A DNA stretch of 64,000 nucleotides from Rapidithrix thailandica. Its GTDB lineage: Bacteria; Bacteroidota; Bacteroidia; Cytophagales; Flammeovirgaceae. Within the stretch, counting starts at the first letter, position 1. Each line of letters begins with the position of its first letter. Both the position numbers and the translations under genes were made by a program. The stretch spans positions 186,001 through 250,000 of the forward strand of contig NZ_JBDKWZ010000006.1 in NCBI RefSeq assembly GCF_039710355.1, given 5' to 3'. A model generated the notes under the pieces. It had not been told where the DNA came from, did not search any database, and saw only the letters and a program-made list of their open reading frames with translations. Positions 35,199 through 44,417 of this stretch are shown here, in pieces.

Positions 35199-36116
35199 TC
35201 ACTCCCCAACCCAGTCAATCCCTTTTTTGAGCAAACCCAAGGTCTGTTGTTCCTTACTATGCTTTTCAGGCACAAAATCGTATACCCATTTGACTTCCGG
35301 AGGCAAACTCATTAGGATGGATTCGGTCCGGCCATCAGTATCCAATCCGAATTTTGTCCCCTTGTCCCAGACCAAATTAAACTCCGCATACCGTCCTCTC
35401 CGAAGTAGCTGCCAGTACCGCTCTTGTTCTCCGTAAGCCATAGAGTGGTTTTTCTTCATAAAATGAGTATAAATTGGCGCAAAGCTTTTCCCGACTTCTT
35501 GTACAAATGAAAAAACCTGCTCTTTTGTAAGTTGAGTATTTTCAGACAGGTGATCAAAGAAAATACCTCCCACTCCCCGGGTTTCTTTGCGGTGTTTTAT
35601 ATAAAAATAATCATCCGCCCAGTTTTTAAATCTCGAATAAAACGAAGCATCATACCTGTCACAAACGTCCTTCAGCGCCAGATGAAAATATCTTGCATCC
35701 TCTTTGTCCACATAATGCGGTGTAAGATCGATACCACCCCCAAACCAATATTTCCCATTATCCATTTCAAAGTAGCGCACATTCATATGTATAATAGGCA
35801 CCATGGGGCTGATAGGATGCAAAACAATGGAGACACCTGTCGCAAAAAAATCAGCCTCTTCCAACTCGAGTGCTTTTAAAATTCTTTCAGGCGTTTTACC
35901 GTATACCGCAGAAAAATTCACTCCTCCTTTTTCAATCACAGTTCCGTTTTCTATTACGCGCGTACGTCCTCCGCCACCCCCCGACCTTTCCCAACGATCT
36001 TCACGAAACTTACCTTTTCCATCAGCCTCTTCCAATGCTATACAAATCGCATCCTGAAGCGTTTTAAATTCCTCTTCTATGTCTTCTTTATTGACTATTT
36101 GATGTGTATCATTCAT
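35199..36116 (-). CDS. hemF: Oxygen-dependent coproporphyrinogen III oxidase
   Basis: Cytoplasmic enzyme that turns coproporphyrinogen III into protoporphyrinogen IX using O2. From the ATG at 36114-36116 it has 305 residues (MNDTHQIVNKEDIEEEF); the frame runs 19 codons further upstream but that part is not family-like. Markers: GGGGGRTRV, HPISPMVPIIHMNVRYFE, GGGIDLTPHYV, RGVGGIFFDHL and GRYAEFNLVWDKGTKFGL. It implies aerobic haem synthesis, matching hemL in this window. Confidence 0.95.
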   Translation of the reverse strand: MNDTHQIVNKEDIEEEFKTLQDAICIALEEADGKGKFREDRWERSGGGGGRTRVIENGTVIEKGGVNFSAVYGKTPERILKALELEEADFFATGVSIVLHPISPMVPIIHMNVRYFEMDNGKYWFGGGIDLTPHYVDKEDARYFHLALKDVCDRYDASFYSRFKNWADDYFYIKHRKETRGVGGIFFDHLSENTQLTKEQVFSFVQEVGKSFAPIYTHFMKKNHSMAYGEQERYWQLLRRGRYAEFNLVWDKGTKFGLDTDGRTESILMSLPPEVKWVYDFVPEKHSKEQQTLGLLKKGIDWVGE

Positions 36117-36228
36117 TCTATTCAATGATTTTAAGTTTTTATTTAACAAGCTCAACTTTATCTTGTTAAACACAATGAGGAAAAGTCTTTATTTCAAGGT
36201 ACATTCACCTCATTCGGCTTTCAACTAA

Positions 36229-36281
36229 GTGCATGTTTAATTTTCATCCCTTGGGTCAAAAACGAATTTTAAACATACTCT
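36229..36281. repeat. MITE-like dispersed repeat, copy C (minimal form)
   Basis: Only about 53 bp: GTGCATGTTTAATTTTCATC at the left and CGAATTTTAAACATACTCTA at the right, joined by CCCTTGGGTCAAAAA. It therefore contains both inverted ends of the family and almost no interior, as expected for an internal-deletion derivative. Confidence 0.65.
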
Positions 36282-36489
36282 AACTCACTTACAAAGATAG
36301 CATTCAAATAAATATTCATCCGCTGAAATACAAATACCATAGGAAGCATAAGCAATTTCACAAAATAAGAGTTGACAAAACGCTCTTTTCAAGTGTCTTT
36401 TTAGTAAGCCCGGGTTAGTCAATCAAAATAACCCCCTTAAAATTTTACCGTAAGTACTCTTTACTATTTTTCATGAAATGGAAGTTCTT

Positions 36490-37299
36490 ATGAAAAAGCT
36501 TATATACACCTCCTTATTAGTACTCTTCTTTTGCTCTTTCAAAGGAGAAAACCAAGCCGTATTTCGCAAGCTCAACACCCATATTGCCACAGGCGAAAGG
36601 CTTTCCTACCGAGCTCATGTAGGTTTCATCAATGCTTGCAGGGCAGAAATCAATTTGGACAAAAACATTTTTGAGGTAAATGAACGCCCCTGCTACCGGG
36701 TGAAAGTGGATGCACAATCCGTAGGGACCTTTAAAATGTTTTACAAATTTGAAAACGAGTACCAATCGTATATTGACACGTCAGCAATAACCACACATAA
36801 ATTTTACCGGAGCACCCATGAACCCGACTACGAACTGGAAGAAACAATTGAGTTTGACCATCGCAGTGGCAAAGGAAAGTTAACTCAAAACAAAAATGGA
36901 AACCCCAAACAGAAAACCTTTGACTTTCCCGGTTACCCTCAAGACTTAATCAGTGGCTATTACTATTTAAGAGCTGTCAATTTTAAAAACAAATCCAAAG
37001 GCGATGTAATCAACATGTGCGGAATTTATGAAGACTCCGTATATAATTTCCAGTTAAAATTTTTAGGAAAAGACATCGTAAAAACCAAGTTTGGGAAAAT
37101 CCATGCCTACATGTTATCCCCAATTATGCCGGACAATAAATTATTCAAAGGAGGAGATGCCATTACCATCTGGGTATCGGAAGACAAAAACCGCATACCT
37201 CTGAAGGTAAAAGCCAAAATGTTCGTAGGTTCCGTAGAGCTTGACTTAGAGGATTATTCAGGCTTAAAACAAGATTTTAACTTTGCCAAACGCAAATAA
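36490..37299 (+). CDS. DUF3108 exported protein
   Basis: 269 residues from the ATG at 36490, which starts a signal peptide (MKKLIYTSLLVLFFCSFKG). The mature part matches DUF3108 in its opening GERLSYRAHVGFINACRAEI, in the FYRSTHEPDYELEETIEFD and PGYPQDLISGYYYLRA stretches, and in the C-terminal VWVSEDKNRIPLK-type line (here TIWVSEDKNRIPLKVKA). The family is a periplasmic beta-rich protein of unknown function that is common in Bacteroidota. The frame start 12 bp upstream is less likely. Confidence 0.85.
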   Translation: MKKLIYTSLLVLFFCSFKGENQAVFRKLNTHIATGERLSYRAHVGFINACRAEINLDKNIFEVNERPCYRVKVDAQSVGTFKMFYKFENEYQSYIDTSAITTHKFYRSTHEPDYELEETIEFDHRSGKGKLTQNKNGNPKQKTFDFPGYPQDLISGYYYLRAVNFKNKSKGDVINMCGIYEDSVYNFQLKFLGKDIVKTKFGKIHAYMLSPIMPDNKLFKGGDAITIWVSEDKNRIPLKVKAKMFVGSVELDLEDYSGLKQDFNFAKRK

Positions 37300-37313
37300 A
37301 TCCTTCTAGAAAA

Positions 37314-37466
37314 CGAAAGAGGCTGTTTAAAAAGACGATATATAGCCACAAAGACACTAAGATTTACACAAAAAAATGAATTGTAAATTAAATATTTATG
37401 ACTCTTTGTATCTTAGAATCTTCGTGGTATTTTATGTTCTTTTGACTTTTCGGACAGCTTCTTTCG
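37314..37466. repeat. 153-bp palindromic element between convergent genes
   Basis: The outer arms CGAAAGAGGCTGT (37314) and ACAGCTTCTTTCG (to 37466) and the inner arms CCACAAAGACACTAAGAT (37346-37363) and ATCTTAGAATCTTCGTGG (37410-37427) are inverted with few mismatches. The RNA would fold into one long imperfect hairpin. It fills the gap between the DUF3108 gene and yaaA. The CCACAAAGACACTAAG phrase resembles the start of the 109-bp tandem units at 53069, so the two may belong to one superfamily. Confidence 0.6.
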
Positions 37467-37471
37467 TTTTT

Positions 37472-38239
37472 TCATCCCCGGGTAAACACCCATTCATTCT
37501 TGTTGGACAAAGGTTCATTAAACGCATACCCTTCCCAATCAAATAACTTTAACTGCTCCGGATCTGCCAGCCTATTCTTAATCATATAAGCACCCATCAT
37601 TCCCCTGGCCTTCTTTGCAAAAAAACTTATGACTTTGTATTTATCATTTTTAAAGTCTTTAAACACAGGTTTAATCACCTTAGCCTTTAATTCCTTTGGT
37701 TGAATCGATTTAAAATACTCATCCGAGGCCAAATTAATAAGTACCGGACACGCTGCTTCTTTCAAAGCCTTATTGAGCAATTTGGTAATTTTACTCCCCC
37801 AAAATTTGTAAAGATTCTCAGAACCATTCACGGGTAATTTTGTCCCCATCTCCAAGCGGTAAGGCCTGATCAAATCCATTGGCCGCAACAACCCGTGCAA
37901 ACCGGACAAAATCCGCAAATGGTCTTGCGCAAACTCTAGGTCGCTCACTGTAAAAGAAGCAGCATCCAACCCTATATATACATCGCCCTTAAAAGCCAAC
38001 AGCGCTTGCTTCGCTTCGGGCGTTTCCATTTTTTTCGACCAAGCTGCATAACGTTCAAGATTGAGATCCGCCAAATTCCCGCTAATATTCATTAACGTTT
38101 GCACTTCCTCGGAAGAAAGTTTTTTAAGCACATTTATAATCTTTTGAGAATCAGAAAGATACTCAGGAATCGTAGACCAGGAAATACTTGTTCCCGTTTC
38201 AAAATCCAATGTTTTTGCTGGCGATATTACCGCTATCAT
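37472..38239 (-). CDS. yaaA: Peroxide stress protein YaaA
   Basis: 255 residues of the DUF328/UPF0246 family, which limits intracellular iron and so protects from Fenton damage after peroxide stress. Family landmarks are the N-terminal ISPAKTLDFE, then LSGLHGLLRPMDLIRPYRLEMGT, LINLASDEYFK and FAKKARGMMGAYMIKNR. It is complete. The gene faces the DUF3108 gene across a palindromic element. Confidence 0.93.
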   Translation of the reverse strand: MIAVISPAKTLDFETGTSISWSTIPEYLSDSQKIINVLKKLSSEEVQTLMNISGNLADLNLERYAAWSKKMETPEAKQALLAFKGDVYIGLDAASFTVSDLEFAQDHLRILSGLHGLLRPMDLIRPYRLEMGTKLPVNGSENLYKFWGSKITKLLNKALKEAACPVLINLASDEYFKSIQPKELKAKVIKPVFKDFKNDKYKVISFFAKKARGMMGAYMIKNRLADPEQLKLFDWEGYAFNEPLSNKNEWVFTRG

Positions 38240-38467
38240 GAACCAATTTTTTCTAGTTTTACATTACTAAGATATGAGGGGTTTCTTTCCTAAAAAATTC
38301 ACTCCTCAACTATCCTATCTATCAAAAAATTCTTGTATTTTTAATAGAAGAATTTCTATTAAATTTGATCTGCGAAATTACTAAATCTTGAGCAATCCCA
38401 GAGAGTTAAAATTATAGCAATGACAAAACCTGTAAATATGAAAATTGATTAAACTCCTAAAAAAAAG

Positions 38468-39046
38468 ATGATGGATTCTACAATTGAAGCAATAAAGGAG
38501 AAAATTAATTACCGAAAAAAAGTCCGTAACTCGAGAAAGTGGATTTTAGGCATATACATGGCTATCAACCTTATCATATTTGCCTTTAGCACTTTCTTTA
38601 TCTGGAAAAATGACGTTCATGTTCTTTCGGAGGAATCCCCCTTACCAGTTAGCATCCTTCTAATAGGCATTACCTTACTGGCAGGTGTCATCTGCATGCA
38701 TACCTCCATATATTATGCAAAAAGAAACGAAATACTGTTATTAAAGACTTTATTATCCATTCACCTTGCCCTGATTACCATCTATCTACTCGGGTTTGCT
38801 TGGAGCTACTATACCCTATTACATATTCAATCCCCGGGTATCAACTATTTATTTACTACCCTTGCCTGGTTTGCACTCAACATTATCGGAGGCCTTACTT
38901 TCTCATCGGTTTTACTCTTCCAAACCCATCAATATCAAATCCACTCTAAAAACTTAGACAGCATTCTATTGGCAGGTGCCTTTTACGATTTCTTATTAGG
39001 ACTGTGGGGCTATTTATTAATCTTTATGTTATTTGTAATCTGGTAA
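38468..39046 (+). CDS. Integral membrane protein of unknown function
   Basis: 192 residues with about five hydrophobic helices after a basic N-terminus (KINYRKKVRNSRK): WILGIYMAINLIIFAFSTFF, VSILLIGITLLAGVICM, LLSIHLALITIYLLGFAW, YLFTTLAWFALNIIGGLTF, and a C-terminal YDFLLGLWGYLLIFMLF. No conserved catalytic or binding residues stand out. The first codons are MMDS, so the start may be one codon later. No family recognised. Confidence 0.6.
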   Translation: MMDSTIEAIKEKINYRKKVRNSRKWILGIYMAINLIIFAFSTFFIWKNDVHVLSEESPLPVSILLIGITLLAGVICMHTSIYYAKRNEILLLKTLLSIHLALITIYLLGFAWSYYTLLHIQSPGINYLFTTLAWFALNIIGGLTFSSVLLFQTHQYQIHSKNLDSILLAGAFYDFLLGLWGYLLIFMLFVIW

Positions 39047-39121
39047 CCTCCCGGAATTCTCCTTGACAACAACCTCTATACCCACTGATATTTCCCGGAA
39101 AAACAAAACTTAAACCTACAC

Positions 39122-39155
39122 TTGTTAAAATCTCTCCCTGCAGTTCCTATTTTTG
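39122..39155 (+). promoter_or_regulatory. Bacteroidota-type promoter of argH
   Basis: TTG (39122-39124), 23-nt spacer, TATTTTTG (39148-39155), ending 58 bp before the argH start. Confidence 0.6.
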
Positions 39156-39213
39156 CAGATACAAATGAGAAAGCAACTCGTGCAGAGGTATCAATCTTAT
39201 AATTCGCAAACTT

Positions 39214-40560
39214 ATGGAAAAGAGCAAACTTTGGCAGAAAGACATTGATGTAGATACAAAAGTAGAAAACTTCACTGTGGGAAAAGACCGGGAATTGGAT
39301 ATGGTTCTCGCCCCCTTTGATGTATTAGGCTCCATCGCCCATGCAAGCATGCTTGCTGAAATCAACCTATTGACAGAAGCGGAAAAAGAAGCCCTCATCA
39401 AAGAACTGAGAAATATCTACAAGGATATCCGGGCGGGGAATTTCCAAATCGAAGAACATGTGGAAGACATTCACTCTCAGGTCGAATTACTTTTAACAAA
39501 ACGCCTTGGTGATATCGGTAAAAAAATTCATAGTGGGCGCTCCCGGAACGACCAGGTATTAGTGGATTTGAAATTATGGCTCAGACATGAACTCTGGAAC
39601 CTCGCTCAAAACACCCAAACGTTTTTCAAACAACTCATCCAATTAAGCGAGCAATATAAAAACACCTTATTGCCGGGATACACCCACCTACAAGTTGCCA
39701 TGCCTTCTTCTTTTGGCTTATGGTTTGGTGCCTATGCCGAAAGCTTGGTCGATGACATGATTGTCATGCAATCGGCATTCAAAGTTGCCAATAAGAACCC
39801 ACTAGGTTCAGCAGCCGGATATGGCTCATCTTTCCCCCTTAACCGTACACTTACCACACAACTGCTAGGCTTTGACACGCTTAACTTTAATGTCGTGTAC
39901 GCGCAAATGGGCCGCGGAAAAACCGAGTTGGTAGCCGCTAATGCCCTTGCCACCCTTGCGGCAACTTTAGGCAAAATGGCAATGGACAGCTGCCTGTACA
40001 TGAGTCAAAACTTTGGATTCATTGCTTTTCCCGACCATCTTACTACCGGCTCTTCCATTATGCCACATAAGAAAAACCCGGATGTATTCGAGTTAATCAG
40101 AGGGCGCTGTAATCAGTTAATGGGACTTCCGACTCAAATTCTCATGATTACGCAAAACCTCCCATCGGGATATCATCGCGACTTCCAACAAATCAAAGAG
40201 GTAATTGTTCCGGCTTTTCATGTACTCAACGAATGCCTGGAAATGCTTTCTCTAATGTTTGACAATATAAAAGTGAATTCGGATATTTTGGAAGATGAAA
40301 AATATAAATACCTCTTTAGTGTTGAAGAAGTAAACAAACTGGTATTAAGCGGTATCCCTTTCCGGGAAGCCTATCGCCAAGTCGGAATACAAATCGAACA
40401 AGGGGCTTTCAACTATTCCAAGGAGGTACAACATAGCCATGAAGGCAGCCTTGGCAACCTATGTAATGAGCAAATCGAACAACTCATGAATAAAACCCTT
40501 GACGAGTTCAATTATTCACAAGTGGACCAAGCCACTAAGGCCCTACTGAATGAGCAATAA
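39214..40560 (+). CDS. argH: Argininosuccinate lyase
   Basis: Cytoplasmic enzyme of the fumarase/aspartase superfamily that splits argininosuccinate into arginine and fumarate. The 448 residues show LDMVLAPFDVLGSIAHASML, HSGRSRNDQVLVDLKLWLR, GYTHLQVAMP, the signature GSSIMPHKKNPD (catalytic loop), and a complete helical C-terminus. The gene stands alone: no other arginine gene is adjacent. A consensus promoter lies 58 bp upstream. Confidence 0.94.
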   Translation: MEKSKLWQKDIDVDTKVENFTVGKDRELDMVLAPFDVLGSIAHASMLAEINLLTEAEKEALIKELRNIYKDIRAGNFQIEEHVEDIHSQVELLLTKRLGDIGKKIHSGRSRNDQVLVDLKLWLRHELWNLAQNTQTFFKQLIQLSEQYKNTLLPGYTHLQVAMPSSFGLWFGAYAESLVDDMIVMQSAFKVANKNPLGSAAGYGSSFPLNRTLTTQLLGFDTLNFNVVYAQMGRGKTELVAANALATLAATLGKMAMDSCLYMSQNFGFIAFPDHLTTGSSIMPHKKNPDVFELIRGRCNQLMGLPTQILMITQNLPSGYHRDFQQIKEVIVPAFHVLNECLEMLSLMFDNIKVNSDILEDEKYKYLFSVEEVNKLVLSGIPFREAYRQVGIQIEQGAFNYSKEVQHSHEGSLGNLCNEQIEQLMNKTLDEFNYSQVDQATKALLNEQ

Positions 40561-41018
40561 TCTTGATAAAATACAACCACAACTGTAAAAAATAAAAAAT
40601 ATTTTAAAAGGACTCTTCTTACAACAGGAAGAGTCCCTACCTATTCACGCAACTATCCCTTCCAAATTCCTCAATTAAGACTTAATTTATTCACATTTTA
40701 TATTTTTATATACAATCACTCCCCTTTTTATACATCATGTAAAAAATATTTACGTTTTCCTACACAAAAAATGATTTTTTTACTAAAATTACCTAGTAAA
40801 TATGATTAAACTAAGGGATTTACGCACAAAACATTACGTAATATTTTTACTAAAAATAAATTATTTTAAAATAAAATCAATTAATTATTTCCTTTTTATC
40901 TCAAAATCATACAAGGTAAACTTACTTGGTCATTTGAAAGATAATTCCGTAAAAAAGCCCTTAATATTGATATTACAATTGAAAGAAAATAGGATTCTTC
41001 ACTAACAGGTTGGTAAAT
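40561..41018. other. AT-rich intergenic region with one hairpin
   Basis: About 460 bp of very AT-rich DNA. GGACTCTTC (40610-40618) and GAAGAGTCC (40628-40636) form a perfect 9-bp hairpin that may end argH transcripts, although the T tract is only on the minus-strand side. The 67-codon frame at 40802-41005 has a low-complexity, AT-driven composition and is not supported as a gene. Confidence 0.45.
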
Positions 41019-41564
41019 ATGGACCATAAAAAAAGAAACTTGCAGCATGATTTCATCAACGCAAGTAAAGAAACACAAGCAACTACTCAGTTAGAACTTG
41101 TACTAGAAGACTCGATGGATAATTTTTCAAACCGATCCTTTCTTTTCAACTATCAGGTTGATACCACACTTTTGAGTTCCCTTGGCAACTACAACCCTTG
41201 GTCAGATAAGTGGGTCATCGAGATGATAGCCGATGCTATTCAATCAGAAGTTGCGGAGGAGCATTCTCTAATTTCTTATGAAGAATTAATCGAACAGTTT
41301 CACGCTGAAGATAAGGACAATATCTTACGGTACTTTGAGGAAGAATTTGCCTGCACGGAGGTAAGTGAAGCCCGATTGTATGTTAAACAAGATGAAGACG
41401 ATCAGTCCCTTATAGAAATTTCAAGCATTATTAAACCAAATACATCCGTTTCGAAGGATGAAATGCATTATACCGAACCAAATAATCCTTATCCTTTTGA
41501 TACCCATTATTATATCAATGATACCTTAGACGTAAAAGAAACGTTATGGTATACTGATTTTTAA
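41019..41564 (+). CDS. Acidic hypothetical protein
   Basis: 181 residues from the ATG at 41019 (MDHKKRNLQHDF; a GTG-like start three codons earlier is possible). Strongly acidic and aromatic, without signal peptide or membrane helix. The N-terminal 40 residues look disordered; the middle is helical (WSDKWVIEMIADAIQSEV, YEELIEQFHAEDKDNILRYF). It ends DVKETLWYTDF. A strong terminator follows at 41601, which supports a real transcript. No family recognised. It could be a cytoplasmic regulatory or accessory protein. Confidence 0.6.
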   Translation: MDHKKRNLQHDFINASKETQATTQLELVLEDSMDNFSNRSFLFNYQVDTTLLSSLGNYNPWSDKWVIEMIADAIQSEVAEEHSLISYEELIEQFHAEDKDNILRYFEEEFACTEVSEARLYVKQDEDDQSLIEISSIIKPNTSVSKDEMHYTEPNNPYPFDTHYYINDTLDVKETLWYTDF

Positions 41565-41600
41565 AGATCTCACTATACAAATTCTCCGAATTTAATCTAT

Positions 41601-41643
41601 AGCCCTGGTTTCGCCCTGTTGCGAACCAGGGCTAACTTTTTTT
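41601..41643 (+). terminator. Rho-independent terminator after the acidic protein gene
   Basis: AGCCCTGGTT and AACCAGGGCT pair perfectly (10 bp) and are followed by AACTTTTTTTA. It lies before the S9 peptidase gene and argues against any start of that gene upstream of 41650. Confidence 0.88.
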
Positions 41644-41646
41644 ACC

Positions 41647-41654
41647 TATTTTTG
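41647..41654 (+). promoter_or_regulatory. -7 element of the S9 peptidase gene
   Basis: TATTTTTG matches TAnnTTTG and begins 41 bp before the chosen ATG. The nearest TTG upstream is 25 nt away inside the preceding terminator, so the -33 part is weak. Confidence 0.45.
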
Positions 41655-41687
41655 ACGACAGTATTCGGAAACTACAAACACAAACCA

Positions 41688-44060
41688 ATGAAAAAAACAA
41701 ACATTTTATTAATAGTCCTGACCTTGGCTTTCCATCTAAGCCAGGCACAATCTCCTCTTACCATCGATCAAATTATGAAAGGAGAAGAGTTTGTAGGGCA
41801 TTTACCGGGAGCACCCTACTGGGGAGAAGATGGAAAAACCATCTATTTCCGTTGGAACCCGGAAGGAAAAAGTTATCAAGAGCTCTACAAATTTACCTTA
41901 CAAAACCCTACCCCTGTAAAAGTCAGCCAAGAAGAACAATTACAACTCCCTTCTTCCGGAGGAACCTACAACAAAGACTTCAGTAAAAAAGTCTATGCTA
42001 AACATGGCGATCTTTTTCTACTGAATATACAGAGTAACTCCGTACAGCAAATTACCAACACCCTGGCTTCCGAATCACAACCTGTGTGGGTAGCAAACGA
42101 AGAGAAAGTTGCCTACAGACAAGGCAATAATTTGTATACCTGGGATATCCAAACTGGGAAAACAGAACAAATCACCCAGTTTATCAATGGCTCCAAACCC
42201 GCCAAAAATAAAACCCTCAGTTCACAAGACGAATGGTTAACACAAGACCAACTCGCTTATTTCGAAGTGTTAAAAGAAAGGCATGACGATAAAAAAGAAC
42301 GCAAGGAATTCCACAAAGGCTTTGAAGCAAAAAGACCTTTAAAAATCTATCTTGAGAAACAAAAAAAGCTGCAAGGCTTATCGGTTAGTCCGGACGGGCA
42401 ATACATTGTCTACCGAACGACAAAACCAGCGTTAAAACAAAAACCAACGCATGTACCGGACTTCGTTACCGAATCCGGATACACCGAAAATCTCAATGCC
42501 AGACCCAAAGTAGGTACCCCTCAACCCTCTTATGAATTGGGAATTTATAACCGGGCAACAGACACTACTTACCTGATAGAGGCACATAAGCTGGAAGGCA
42601 TTTATCAAAAACCTCTTTTCTTAAAAGAATATACCCCTGAAGATTCTACCTTTCGGGAAAAGTACGAAGCACCTAAAAAAGTCTACTTCAGTGATCCCTT
42701 ATTTTCCAAAAACAGTAAGTTCGCGATTATCAACATCCGATCATTGGACAATAAAGACCGCTGGCTCACCCTTTTGGATCTTACAACCGGCAAACTTAAA
42801 ACCCTCGATTGGCAACACGATGAGGCTTGGGTTGCAGGACCGGGTATAGGTTGGGTATATTATTCTTCAGGAAACTTCGGCTGGCTGGAAGAAAATAAAA
42901 AAATATGGTTTCAATCGGAGGCTTCCGGCTATTCACACTTGTACTCGGTAGATATTCATACAGGCAAAAAGCAAACACTTACCAAAGGAAATTTTGAAAT
43001 CAACCAGGCGACCTTGTCACAGGATAAAGCTTATTTTTACCTGATCAGCAATAAAGAGCACCCCGGAGAGCAACATTTTTACAGAATGCCGAGCAAAGGG
43101 GGGAAAATGACAAAAATAACGTCCCAACCCGGGAAATACGAAGTCGCGGTTTCGCCTGATGAAAAACACCTGGCCGTACTGTATTCCTTCAGCAACAAGC
43201 CTTCAGAAGTGTACTTGATGGAAAACAAAGCAGGAGCCGGTTTGGAGGCGATTACCCAATCCCTCACTCCCGAATTCAAAGCATACCCTTGGAGGACCCC
43301 CAAAGTAATACAATTCGAAGCTCGGGACGGAGCCAAAGTACATGCCCGTATTTATCGCCCTGAAAACCCCGAACCCAACGGCAAAGCAGTAATCTTTGTA
43401 CACGGTGCAGGTTACTTACAAAATGCACATCGTTGGTGGAGCAGCTACTACCGGGAATATATGTTTCACAACTTCCTGACCGACCAAGGCTATACCGTAT
43501 TGGACATTGACTACCGGGCAAGTGCAGGCTATGGCCGCGACTGGCGAACCGGAATTTATCGACATATGGGCGGCAAAGATTTGACTGATCAAGTGGACGG
43601 AGCTAATTTTTTGACAAAAGAATATAATATTGACCCCAAACGCATTGGTATTTACGGAGGGTCCTATGGCGGATTTATCACTTTGATGGCTATGTTTAAA
43701 GAGCCCGGAGTATTCAAAAGCGGGGCGGCTTTGCGCTCGGTTACCGATTGGGCTCATTACAACCATGGCTACACAGCCAATATCTTAAATACTCCTGAAG
43801 AAGATAGTTTGGCATACCGAAGAAGCTCACCGATTTACTTTGCAGAAGGCTTGCAAGATCGCTTACTCATTTTACACGGCATGGTGGATACCAATGTACA
43901 ATACCAGGACGTAGTTCGACTGGCTCAACGTCTGATCGAACTACGAAAAGAAAATTGGGAGATGGCTGTATTTCCTATGGAAGGACATGGGTTTGTAGAA
44001 CCCAGTAGCTGGGCGGATGAATACAAACGCATCTTCAAACTGTTTGAAGAAACATTGTAG
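41688..44060 (+). CDS. S9-family prolyl oligopeptidase/dipeptidyl peptidase, exported
   Basis: 790 residues from the ATG at 41688. A signal peptide (MKKTNILLIVLTLAFHLSQA) leads into a WD40-like beta-propeller (about residues 30-530, repeats such as QPVWVANEEKVAYRQG and GLSVSPDGQYIVYRT) and a C-terminal alpha/beta-hydrolase domain (about 550-790). The catalytic triad is visible: serine in YGGSYGG, aspartate in MVDTNVQ, histidine in EGHGF. It probably cleaves peptides in the periplasm. The longer frame starting at TTG 41619 lies in a terminator and is not used. DPP4-like, DPP-like or acylaminoacyl specificity cannot be told apart here. Confidence 0.92.
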   Translation: MKKTNILLIVLTLAFHLSQAQSPLTIDQIMKGEEFVGHLPGAPYWGEDGKTIYFRWNPEGKSYQELYKFTLQNPTPVKVSQEEQLQLPSSGGTYNKDFSKKVYAKHGDLFLLNIQSNSVQQITNTLASESQPVWVANEEKVAYRQGNNLYTWDIQTGKTEQITQFINGSKPAKNKTLSSQDEWLTQDQLAYFEVLKERHDDKKERKEFHKGFEAKRPLKIYLEKQKKLQGLSVSPDGQYIVYRTTKPALKQKPTHVPDFVTESGYTENLNARPKVGTPQPSYELGIYNRATDTTYLIEAHKLEGIYQKPLFLKEYTPEDSTFREKYEAPKKVYFSDPLFSKNSKFAIINIRSLDNKDRWLTLLDLTTGKLKTLDWQHDEAWVAGPGIGWVYYSSGNFGWLEENKKIWFQSEASGYSHLYSVDIHTGKKQTLTKGNFEINQATLSQDKAYFYLISNKEHPGEQHFYRMPSKGGKMTKITSQPGKYEVAVSPDEKHLAVLYSFSNKPSEVYLMENKAGAGLEAITQSLTPEFKAYPWRTPKVIQFEARDGAKVHARIYRPENPEPNGKAVIFVHGAGYLQNAHRWWSSYYREYMFHNFLTDQGYTVLDIDYRASAGYGRDWRTGIYRHMGGKDLTDQVDGANFLTKEYNIDPKRIGIYGGSYGGFITLMAMFKEPGVFKSGAALRSVTDWAHYNHGYTANILNTPEEDSLAYRRSSPIYFAEGLQDRLLILHGMVDTNVQYQDVVRLAQRLIELRKENWEMAVFPMEGHGFVEPSSWADEYKRIFKLFEETL

Positions 44061-44076
44061 AAAAACATAACGAGAG

Positions 44077-44123
44077 GCCGGTTATTTCATTCGCAAAAAT
44101 TCAGGCTAGTGAGATGACCGGTT
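44077..44123. terminator. Imperfect hairpin between convergent genes
   Basis: GCCGGTTATTTCA and the later TGAGATGACCGGT pair with a few mismatches across about 20 nt and lead into TTTTATT. It probably ends both the S9 peptidase transcript and the convergent sigma operon. Confidence 0.5.
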
Positions 44124-44417
44124 TTATTCTTTGAGAGGAGAACTTACCGGCTGTTCGTTTTTTGATTTCGGAGTACCGGGCTGAGAGGTTTTATCCTCCG
44201 ATTGTTTGACAAAGAAAAAATACGCAATCACAAGAAAAATAATAATCAGAATCAATAACGGAAGATGCTTATTTAACCGGTAAACAATTAAGTGTACGGG
44301 TTGCGAAGGCTTCCTCCTCCGGTACTGATTCAGCACCCTGTCAAAGTTCTTAAATTGCTTCACCTCTTCTTCCGAAGTAGGCTTGTTTCCAACCTTAAGT
44401 TTATATTTTTTTGCCAT
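44124..44417 (-). CDS. Single-pass membrane protein encoded with the ECF sigma factor
   Basis: 97 residues: a basic cytoplasmic N-terminus of about 50 residues (FDRVLNQYRRRKPSQPVH), one strong transmembrane helix (LLILIIIFLVIAYFFFV) and a hydrophilic proline/serine/lysine tail. Its start overlaps the last 17 bp of the ECF sigma gene, so the two are translationally coupled. Position and topology are those of an anti-sigma or sigma-tethering partner, but it lacks a recognisable anti-sigma domain. Function is therefore inferred from context. Confidence 0.65.
   Translation of the reverse strand: MAKKYKLKVGNKPTSEEEVKQFKNFDRVLNQYRRRKPSQPVHLIVYRLNKHLPLLILIIIFLVIAYFFFVKQSEDKTSQPGTPKSKNEQPVSSPLKE

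Noticed and set aside
40802..41005. A 67-codon frame in the argH downstream gap
   Set aside because: Composition is driven by AT richness (Ile, Lys, Asn, Phe, Tyr) with no recognisable feature.
41619..41687. The longer start of the S9 peptidase (TTG at 41619)
   Set aside because: It lies inside a perfect terminator hairpin and would put 23 residues before the signal peptide.
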